DNA of 8,652 nucleotides from Deltaproteobacteria bacterium (GTDB taxonomy: Bacteria > Myxococcota_A > UBA796 > UBA2385). The translations under genes were made by a program, and so were the position numbers. The first letter of the stretch is position 1. Every line of letters starts with the position of its first letter. The stretch covers positions 1-8,652 of the forward strand of contig CANHON010000190.1 in assembly GCA_947462115.1 (NCBI GenBank), written 5' to 3'. This document shows, piece after piece, positions 1-5,200 of the stretch. The notes below the pieces were generated by a model. It saw only the letters and a program-made list of their open reading frames with translations, did no database searches and was not told the DNA's origin.

Positions 1-285
1 CAGGGCGGCGAGCGGTGCAAGCGGCCCGGACGAGCCCGGCGGCCTTCGGCCTGGCGCCTGCGCCCTTGAGTCGGGTGGTTGCAGGGATTAGAACGCCGAT
101 GTTTCATGTGTTTATGCTGAATCTCTCCCGAAGGGCGCTGCGCTCTGGGGCGCGCCGTCTTCGGTGGCACTTGTCAGCAAGTTGTCAAATGCTGTGCAGC
201 GGCGGGTGAATGGGCGGCGGCGCGGCGCCTCAACCGAGCGGGTCCCTCGCTGCGGTCGGCGCTCACCAAGCATACGGACTACACC
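1..285. other. Leading non-coding stretch, no supported gene
   Basis: I see no gene here. The only open frame entering from the left edge ends at 209 and reads as low-complexity Arg/Ala/Ser-rich sequence with no motif, no credible ribosome site and no family resemblance, so a short 3' tail of a gene outside the window is possible but unsupported. The stretch 76-130 and 170-195 is less GC-rich than the rest of the window, as expected of intergenic DNA. It contains two TTGTCA boxes (171-176 and 182-187) described among the findings. A sigma70-like TTGAGT (66-71), 17-bp gap, TAGAAC (89-94) can be read on the plus strand, but it matches only 4 of 6 positions in each box and has no gene to serve. 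Confidence 0.5.
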
Positions 286-498
286 TTACTCGGCCTCTGC
301 GAACAGCGGGAGCTGGCTGGCCCGCGGCCGGCGGGACCGCGGCGAGCGCACCGGCGGCCCTTGGGGCAGCGTGAAGCGCGGCGACCACGGCTCATTGAAC
401 AAGCGGAGCTGACCCGGCGGGTGCGGCTCTTCAACGTCTCGGCGGGCTTTTGCGCGCGCGACTGGCGCTTCAGATGCGGTTCGTCCCGTGCTGCTCAT
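286..498 (-). CDS. Small protein with two QLxLF (sliding-clamp-like) motifs, hypothetical
   Basis: This 70-residue protein is not one I recognise. It starts at ATG 498 behind GGGAGG (510-505) with a 6-nt gap and ends at TAA 288-286. It is hydrophilic, rich in Arg, Pro and Ala, with no signal peptide or membrane segment, so it should be cytosolic, unlike every other product in the window. It holds QLRLF at residues 30-34 and QLPLF at 62-66, the latter four residues from the C-terminus. Both resemble the QL(S/D)LF pentapeptide by which MutS, UmuC, DinB and similar proteins bind the DNA polymerase sliding clamp. Any clamp role is inference. Third codon positions are 79% G/C (55 of 70), lower in the first 26 codons, so coding status is moderately rather than strongly supported. 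It is divergent from the hydrolase gene, 135 bp away. The open frame continues further upstream antisense to that gene, but that part is a shadow. Confidence 0.5.
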   Translation of the reverse strand: MSSTGRTASEAPVARAKARRDVEEPHPPGQLRLFNEPWSPRFTLPQGPPVRSPRSRRPRASQLPLFAEAE

Positions 499-504
499 GC
501 GCTG

Positions 505-510
505 CCTCCC
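505..510 (-). promoter_or_regulatory. Ribosome binding site of the QLxLF small protein
   Basis: GGGAGG on the minus strand lies 6 nt before ATG 498. It is the main reason for choosing this start instead of the much longer antisense frame that reaches 1650. Confidence 0.5.
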
Positions 511-594
511 GGTGACAGGCGGAGGATCGGATGGCGATGGCAAGAACCTGAGCCAAGACAACATCTTCCCACAAGGCGCGGCGCAGGGCGCGCT

Positions 595-623
595 GCGATA
601 CCGTGCGCCCCGCCGCTTGTCCA
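595..623 (-). promoter_or_regulatory. Possible sigma70-like promoter for the small protein
   Basis: On the minus strand TGGACA (623-618, 5 of 6 to the -35 consensus) is followed after exactly 17 bp by TATCGC (600-595, 3 of 6 to the -10 consensus). It would place the transcript start about 90 bp before ATG 498. It overlaps the ribosome site of the divergent hydrolase gene. The -10 match is weak, so this is only a candidate. Confidence 0.2.
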
Positions 624-627
624 GGAG
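623..627 (+). promoter_or_regulatory. Ribosome binding site fixing the hydrolase start
   Basis: AGGAG lies 6 nt before ATG 634. It selects this start over in-frame upstream codons back to 361, which would bury the lipoprotein signal about 90 residues inside the protein. Confidence 0.75.
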
Positions 628-633
628 CCCGCC

Positions 634-2661
634 ATGCTGATCCCCGCCCCGCCGCTGCCCCGAGGGGCTGCCCTGCTGCTGTTCTCGCTCGCCGGCCTCG
701 GCTGCACAGGCGGGGACCCTGCCAAACCAGACAGCGGCGATGACGTGCTGGAGGGCGTGACCGTCATCGACGACCCCGCGCGCGCCGAGCACTTCTTCGA
801 CCGCCCGTTCCCCGACGACGCCCTGCGCCAAGCCGACGGCCGCCCCGACACCGCCGGCTTCCCGGTCGTCACCGACGCCCCCCTCGGCGGCGTGGCCGCG
901 GCCTGGGCAGCCCAGGCGGCCGCCGCCACCTACGACTTTGGCGCCAACGCCCCGGTCACCATGCGGTTCGACGGCCCGCTGCAGCTGGAGCTCAGCCCCG
1001 AGGGCCTCGCTGAGACGGCGGGCCTGCCCGACGATCCCGTGCTGCTCATCAACCTCGCCACGGGGCAGCTCTACCCGCTCAGCCTGCGGTGGGTCGATGA
1101 CCCCCTCGACGACCCCTTCTTCGCGCCCAACCTGCTCACGATGGTGCCGGCCCTGGGCCACACCCCCGAGGGCGGCGCCACCCTCGCGGCGGTCGTCATG
1201 GCCAGCGCGGGGGCCGCCGAGAGCTCCGCGCGCCCGGTGCCCGAGGCCCTGCGCGCCGCCTTGACCGCCGCGGGCGTGACCGGCGCGCCCGCCGCCAGCA
1301 CCACCTACACCGTGCAGCGCGGCAAAGAGCGGGTCGCGGCCCTCACCGAGGCCGGCGCCGCCTGGATGCGCGCGAACGTCGACTGGGGCAGCATCGCCAT
1401 CCAGGAGGTGCGGAGCATTCGCTATACGCTCGGCCTCACCGAGTCCGGCAACCACGGCTCGGCGGCCATCACCACCTACGCCGACGGGCGGGAGCAGACG
1501 GTGTGGCTCGCGGCGGGTGATCCCGAGTACAGCGACGTCGAGGTTGTTTTCGACGAGACCTACCCGATGGTGGTCTACGAGGCCCTCGTGCCCCTGCCGA
1601 ACTTCTCCGGCCTCGAAGACCGCCCGTACATGAGCCCCGGCGCCGCGCACCTGCTCGACGGCGACCGCGGCACCGGCTGGATCGACGTGAGCCCGAGCGG
1701 CGAGGTGCTCAACGAGCCCGACGAAGAGCTCGTCCGGGTCGTCATTCAGCTACCGAAGGGCCCCGACGGCCGCGCCCGCAGCGACAGCCACCTGCTCATC
1801 TGGGACCACGGCACCGGCGGCACGGCCTACAACATCCTGCAGCGCAAGGACAGCCGCGACAAGAACATCGAGCTCATCGAGCGCTTCGCCGCGGCCAACC
1901 TCGCGGTGCTCAGCCACGACGCGCCCCTGTACGGCAGCCGCTTCCCCCTCATCGACAGCGGCTTCACCGACGGCAGCCTCGGCTACTACAACATCGCCAA
2001 CCTGCCGGCCTTCCGCGACAACCAGGTGCAGACCGGCGTGGAGGGCAACCTGCTCCTGCTGTTCGCCGAGCTCGGCCTGCCCGCCATTCTGCCGCAGGGA
2101 GGCGTGCTCCTGGACGGTCCGCTGCGCGCGGGCCACAGCCTCGGCAGCGTCACCACGCACATCGGCATGTCGGCCGATCCAGGCGCCTGGGCGGGCGGGC
2201 TCGCCAGCGGCTCCGGCGGGGTCTTCGCGCTGAACTTCTTGGAGACCGGCCTCGGCGGCACGTCGAGCGGCATCGTCGAGCAGCTCAGCCGCCTGTTTGG
2301 GGTCGAGGTCACCGAGGACACCGACATCGGCGTGCTGCTCGCCGCGGCGGTGGGCATCGACGACCCCGTCGCCCGGGCCCGCTTCGACCGCCTGCACCCG
2401 GCGGTCGGCCTGTTTCAGTGGATCGTGGACCCGGCCGACCCGAGCACGCTGGTGCACGGCACCGCCACGCCCGTGCACTTCATCCAGGGCATCGGGGACT
2501 TCCAAGTGCCCAACTCGGCCACCGCCGCGCTCGTGGGCGTTCACCCCGCCGCCACCGTCAGCGACTGCCACGCCCTCGCCGACTATGACCCGCACCACTG
2601 CACCTTCCGCGAGCAGGAGGGTTTTGACGCCCTCAGCCAGTGGCTCGGCCTGCCCGACTGA
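634..2661 (+). CDS. Alpha/beta-hydrolase-fold lipoprotein (probable esterase/lipase)
   Basis: This is a 675-residue predicted lipoprotein. ATG 634 follows AGGAG, and the N-terminus is a signal peptide ending in a lipobox (AGLGC, lipidated Cys24), then a Gly/Asp-rich linker. Residues about 45-380 form an N-terminal part with no catalytic motif I recognise, though its FDRPFPDD..DGRP opening recalls large myxobacterial lipoproteins. The C-terminal part has a full hydrolase set: oxyanion-loop HGTGG at 392-396, nucleophile elbow GHSLG with Ser502, probable acid Asp622 (GDFQVPN), and His654 or His655 (DPHHC). The nearest known type is the extracellular lipase/virulence-lipase group with a long N-terminal domain; the substrate is unknown. 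Apart from Cys24 the only cysteines are 645 and 656, bracketing the catalytic His, so a disulfide there is likely. It stands alone, divergent from the small protein and convergent with the amidase operon. The hydrolase fold is confident; the exact reaction is not. Confidence 0.85.
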   Translation: MLIPAPPLPRGAALLLFSLAGLGCTGGDPAKPDSGDDVLEGVTVIDDPARAEHFFDRPFPDDALRQADGRPDTAGFPVVTDAPLGGVAAAWAAQAAAATYDFGANAPVTMRFDGPLQLELSPEGLAETAGLPDDPVLLINLATGQLYPLSLRWVDDPLDDPFFAPNLLTMVPALGHTPEGGATLAAVVMASAGAAESSARPVPEALRAALTAAGVTGAPAASTTYTVQRGKERVAALTEAGAAWMRANVDWGSIAIQEVRSIRYTLGLTESGNHGSAAITTYADGREQTVWLAAGDPEYSDVEVVFDETYPMVVYEALVPLPNFSGLEDRPYMSPGAAHLLDGDRGTGWIDVSPSGEVLNEPDEELVRVVIQLPKGPDGRARSDSHLLIWDHGTGGTAYNILQRKDSRDKNIELIERFAAANLAVLSHDAPLYGSRFPLIDSGFTDGSLGYYNIANLPAFRDNQVQTGVEGNLLLLFAELGLPAILPQGGVLLDGPLRAGHSLGSVTTHIGMSADPGAWAGGLASGSGGVFALNFLETGLGGTSSGIVEQLSRLFGVEVTEDTDIGVLLAAAVGIDDPVARARFDRLHPAVGLFQWIVDPADPSTLVHGTATPVHFIQGIGDFQVPNSATAALVGVHPAATVSDCHALADYDPHHCTFREQEGFDALSQWLGLPD

Positions 2662-2674
2662 GGCCGCTCAGGGC
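2652..2674. terminator. Hairpin spanning two convergent stop codons, possible bidirectional terminator
   Basis: CTGAG (2658-2662) and CTCAG (2667-2671) form a perfect 5-bp stem with a GCCG loop. GCC (2652-2654) can pair with GGC (2672-2674) across a 3-nt bulge. The TGA of the hydrolase (2659-2661) lies in one arm and the TGA of the amidase (complement of 2668-2670) in the other. No T-run follows on either strand, so intrinsic termination would be weak. Confidence 0.25.
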
Positions 2675-3423
2675 GCCGCCGGCCCGCGCAGCCCCGGCGC
2701 CACCCCGGCCCGCACCTTGGCCATGAACGCATCGCCTGGGTCGGCCTTTTGGTTGACGTACTTGGGGTCCGCCTCGGCGTAAAGCGGGCCGCCCTTCATC
2801 GACAGCGCCTCGTGGTGGCCGATGAGGTGGCTGATGCTCGGGTGAACGGCCCGAAGCTCGGCGATCAACCGGATGTTTGACGCGACCTGCGCCTCGGTCA
2901 GCGGGTAGCGCGCGCCGTCGCCGACGTTCTCCACGCCGATCGACAGGTGGTTGAGGCCGATGGCGTGGCGGGCCGGCGTGGTGGTGGGCTGCACCTGAAT
3001 GACGGTGCCGTCGCGCTCTACGATGAAGTGCGCGCCCACGTTCACCGCGCCGCCCCGCTGCAGCTCGGGCCGCCCGCTCAGGCGCGCCGGCGCGAAGGTC
3101 TGCCAGCAGCTCTCGGCGGTGGGGCCGGCCGTCCAGTGCAGCACCACCACCCGCGGGGCCTCGGGCGTGGCGGCGACCCCCGCCGGGAGGTGCTGGCGCA
3201 GGTAGTCCTGCATCAGCGCGGCGCGCTCATCGGCGTGGGGCAGGGGACGGGCCGTCACCCAGGCGGCAACCGGCGCCCAGGCGGCCACCGGCGCCCAGTC
3301 TGAGGATGCCGGGATCGGCTTGCCTGTCGATGTTTCAGGTGTTTCAGAAGCGCTGAGCCCGGTGCTGATCCACAGCAGGGCCAGGGCCCCGGCCGCCCCG
3401 ACGGCCCGCCACCCGCGCCTCAT
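2668..3423 (-). CDS. N-acetylmuramoyl-L-alanine amidase, AmpD-like (Amidase_2), exported
   Basis: This 251-residue zinc amidase is predicted to cleave the bond between N-acetylmuramic acid and the L-Ala of the peptidoglycan stem peptide. An N-terminal signal peptide (MRRGW, then a hydrophobic run, probable cut after Ala25 in GLSA) sends it to the periplasm or outside. The Amidase_2 fold covers about residues 88-232. By the AmpD pattern, zinc ligands are His96 (VVLHWTAG), His203 (IGHHE) and Asp228 (KADPG), with Glu165 (IGVENVG) and Lys226 as catalytic residues, so the active site looks intact. Between signal and domain lies a duplicated WAPVAA segment (43-55), encoded by a tandem 18-bp repeat. 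The ATG overlaps the stop of the upstream glycosidase gene (ATGA, 3420-3423), with GGAG (3433-3430) 6 nt before it, implying translational coupling. Its stop is 6 bp from that of the convergent hydrolase. No cell-wall-binding domain is visible. Confidence 0.92.
   Translation of the reverse strand: MRRGWRAVGAAGALALLWISTGLSASETPETSTGKPIPASSDWAPVAAWAPVAAWVTARPLPHADERAALMQDYLRQHLPAGVAATPEAPRVVVLHWTAGPTAESCWQTFAPARLSGRPELQRGGAVNVGAHFIVERDGTVIQVQPTTTPARHAIGLNHLSIGVENVGDGARYPLTEAQVASNIRLIAELRAVHPSISHLIGHHEALSMKGGPLYAEADPKYVNQKADPGDAFMAKVRAGVAPGLRGPAAP
3259..3294 (-). repeat. Tandem 18-bp repeat (2 copies) inside the amidase gene
   Basis: Two adjacent 18-bp units, 3259-3276 and 3277-3294, differ at a single base. 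They keep the reading frame and encode the duplicated six-residue WAPVAA segment between the signal peptide and the catalytic domain. A slippage duplication in a linker is the simplest explanation. Confidence 0.85.
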
Positions 3424-5039
3424 GCCCGGCTCCGGCGGCGTTGGGCCCAGAGGGGGAGCAGCAGCAGGGGCCAGGCCACCGCCGCGCAGCCGCCGCCCGG
3501 CGTTTTGCGCTCCCCGACGAGCGCATCGCCGGAGTCAACGTCACTGACGTCATCCTCGGCGCCGTCGCTGCCATCGGCGCCCCCACCGTCGGCGGCCCCG
3601 TCGGCCGCACCGTCCGCGCCCGCGTCCGTGCCGGCGTCCGTGCCCCCGTCACCGCTCGCCTCGGCGCCGCCGGTGTCTTCGCCGCCGCAGGGGTCGCGCC
3701 CGTCCAGCCGAAACGCCCGGTTGAGGAGGGCCGCGGCCTCGGCCCGGCTGAGCTCGGCCGTCGGGCAGAAGGTGTCGGGCCCGCAGCCGCTGGTGATGCA
3801 GGCCTCGGCCAGCGGCTCAATGACGGCCGCTTCGCTGGGGCTCAGGTCCGTGAACCGGCCCGTGGGCGCGGACGCGGGCGAGAAGCCGGCCACCCGGGCG
3901 ATCAAGGTGGCGGCCTCCAGCCGGGTGACGATGCGGTCGGGGCAGAACAGGCCGCCGCCGCAGCCGGTGGTGAAGCCGCCGTCGGCCAAGGCCGCCACGC
4001 TGCCGGCCCGCGGGTCCTCGGCCGGGAGGTCGGAGAACAACGTACTGCCGGTCTCGGGCAGGCCGCCCGCCCGCTGCAGCAGCACGGCGAAGGTGGCGCG
4101 GTCGGGCGCGCAGTCGGGGCAGAACAGCAAGGGATCGGCGCTGCAGCCCCGGGTGACGCCGGCGGCGTACAGGGCCTCGGCGTGGGGCAGGGCCCAGTGA
4201 TCGGGCGGCAGGTCGCCGAAGGTGCCGACCGCGCCCTCCACCGGCGTGGGCGTGCAGCACTGGGGATCGCCCGGCACAAAACCGAGGTGAGAGGCCACGA
4301 CCCGCTCGCTGCCGTCGGAGGGCGCGTTGTGCACGCCGCCCGCGCGGCTCCACAGCGTGGTGCTTCCGCCCCCGTCGAAGTTCAGGGCCTCGTGGGCGCC
4401 GAGCTCGAGCATCAAGGCGGCCAGCTCGGCCCGGGTCATGCCGGCCGCCGCGCCGCTGCGCCCATCGACGGCCACGAGGATGGCGGTGCGGGCGTCGGCG
4501 CTCAGGCCGATGGCGCTCCGGGGGTGGCGCTCGCACATGTGGGAGTAGCAGGCCTCGCTCAAAATGACGCCGTCGTCGATCAACACCGGGTCGCCGGGCA
4601 CGACCTCGCGCCACCAGTCTTCGCCCGCGGCGGGCAAGGGGCGGTCGGCGTCGAAGATCTCGGTGCGGCCGCGGCCCGCGAAGGCCACCGCCGAGCCGTG
4701 CACCCAGTCGCTGCCGGTGGGCCAGGGCGCCCCGTCGCCCACGCTCAGGCCGGAGGTGTCGTAGTCTACATAGCTGAAAAAGGCGCCGTTGATGGCGATC
4801 TCAGCGCCGACCGCGCTGCCCCAGGCGCTGGTCACCTGCCGCCGCTCTTCGTAGCGGGTGGCCCGGGCCACGAGGCCGGCCCCGCAGAGATCGACGGTGG
4901 CGGCGACGATGTGCTGGTTGGGCCCGCTGGTGGTGCGCTCCAGCAAGCGGAGCCCCGGCGCGAGCTCGGTCCAGGTGTCGGCGGCGGAGGCGGCGCCGCT
5001 GAGCGCGAGGCCGAGCAAGAACATGGGCTGGGTGGGCAT
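3420..5039 (-). CDS. Phosphodiester glycosidase-like (NAGPA) protein with three SLH modules and MYXO-CTERM tail
   Basis: This 539-residue protein is predicted to be secreted and surface-anchored. A short signal peptide (cut near ASA/AD, residue 19) precedes an NAGPA-type phosphodiester glycosidase domain, about 20-255. Its hallmarks are AINGAFF (Asn84), HPRSAIG (Arg174) and NFDGGGSTT (Asp222). The family hydrolyses sugar-1-phosphodiester links such as GlcNAc-1-phosphate ends; the substrate here is unknown. Three SLH-like modules follow (about 274-324, 335-385, 396-444), each with a conserved Cys pair (299/307, 360/366, 419/425). Next comes an Ala/Gly/Asp-rich acidic linker (about 453-503). 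The end is a MYXO-CTERM-type tag: GGGC (Cys518), a Leu-rich membrane stretch and an Arg cluster. It is first in an operon with the amidase. GTG 5045, ATG 5042 and ATG 5039 are tandem possible starts; AGAGG (5049-5045) is best spaced (5 nt) for ATG 5039. Confidence 0.88.
   Translation of the reverse strand: MPTQPMFLLGLALSGAASAADTWTELAPGLRLLERTTSGPNQHIVAATVDLCGAGLVARATRYEERRQVTSAWGSAVGAEIAINGAFFSYVDYDTSGLSVGDGAPWPTGSDWVHGSAVAFAGRGRTEIFDADRPLPAAGEDWWREVVPGDPVLIDDGVILSEACYSHMCERHPRSAIGLSADARTAILVAVDGRSGAAAGMTRAELAALMLELGAHEALNFDGGGSTTLWSRAGGVHNAPSDGSERVVASHLGFVPGDPQCCTPTPVEGAVGTFGDLPPDHWALPHAEALYAAGVTRGCSADPLLFCPDCAPDRATFAVLLQRAGGLPETGSTLFSDLPAEDPRAGSVAALADGGFTTGCGGGLFCPDRIVTRLEAATLIARVAGFSPASAPTGRFTDLSPSEAAVIEPLAEACITSGCGPDTFCPTAELSRAEAAALLNRAFRLDGRDPCGGEDTGGAEASGDGGTDAGTDAGADGAADGAADGGGADGSDGAEDDVSDVDSGDALVGERKTPGGGCAAVAWPLLLLPLWAQRRRSRA
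3531..3683 (-). repeat. Low-complexity acidic Ala/Gly/Asp linker coding region
   Basis: This part of the glycosidase gene encodes an acidic linker made of short degenerate GTDAG, GADGAA and DGA units, between the last SLH module and the MYXO-CTERM tag. Such linkers are typical before C-terminal sorting tags and probably let the folded part stand clear of the membrane. The repetitive GC-rich DNA is prone to slippage in replication and to assembly error. Confidence 0.75.
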
Positions 5040-5041
5040 CA

Positions 5042-5051
5042 TCACCTCTTT
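5042..5051 (-). promoter_or_regulatory. Ribosome binding site and start-codon ladder of the glycosidase
   Basis: The minus strand reads AAAGAGGTGATGATG from 5051. AGAGG (5049-5045) is 5 nt from ATG 5039, 2 nt from ATG 5042, and overlaps GTG 5045. Spacing favours 5039. The choice changes the protein by at most two residues and leaves the signal peptide intact. Confidence 0.55.
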
Positions 5052-5190
5052 CGCTCGCTAATCCGCGGCGGGGCGCGGGGCCGCTGCCCGGGGCCTCGGC
5101 GGCGGCGGCCGGAACCTGGGGCCGCGCCCTCGCTTGTCCTACGGCCCCGAAGCTGCGAGGATGAGGCCGAGGTGCGCGCGACCGCGCCCG
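5052..5190. other. Divergent intergenic region between glycosidase and DUF1592 operons
   Basis: About 140 bp must hold the promoters of both divergent operons. It is extremely GC-rich. On the plus strand TTGTCC (near 5135) followed 17 bp later by GAGGAT is the best sigma70-like pair, but it is poor. On the minus strand the only A/T-rich spot is GATTAGCGAG just before the ribosome site, and it is too close to serve as a -10 box. No convincing operator, riboswitch or sigma54 site was seen. Confidence 0.4.
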
Positions 5191-5195
5191 AGGAG
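5191..5195 (+). promoter_or_regulatory. Ribosome binding site of the DUF1592 lipoprotein
   Basis: AGGAG lies 5 nt before ATG 5201. The context AGGAGCCCGC then ATG is almost the same as that of the hydrolase lipoprotein at 623-636. Confidence 0.7.
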
Positions 5196-5200
5196 CCCGC

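Noticed and set aside
80..100. tRNA-like T-arm (minus strand GTTCTAATC) in GGGATTAGAACGCC
   Set aside because: The T-stem does not pair, position 57 is not a purine, and no acceptor or anticodon stem can be found, so this is not a tRNA. It also resembles a CRISPR repeat end but occurs once only.
98..115. Near-match of GATGTTTCATGTGTTT to GATGTTTCAGGTGTTT at 3329-3344
   Set aside because: A 16-bp match with one mismatch in 8.6 kb is within chance, and the second copy lies inside the amidase coding sequence.
1..209. Plus-strand open frame entering from the left edge
   Set aside because: No motif, no ribosome site for any internal start, and codon pattern not convincing; a 3' gene tail cannot be shown.
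361..633. N-terminal extension of the hydrolase to an upstream start
   Set aside because: It would place the lipoprotein signal about 90 residues inside the protein, and the best ribosome site lies directly before ATG 634.
499..1650. Upstream continuation of the small QLxLF protein antisense to the hydrolase gene
   Set aside because: The part beyond ATG 498 is an antisense shadow of the hydrolase gene, and the ribosome site at 505-510 supports the short form.
1750..2598. Minus-strand open frame opposite the 3' half of the hydrolase gene
   Set aside because: Repetitive Val/Ala/Gly/Asp sequence; the plus strand holds the catalytic triad here.
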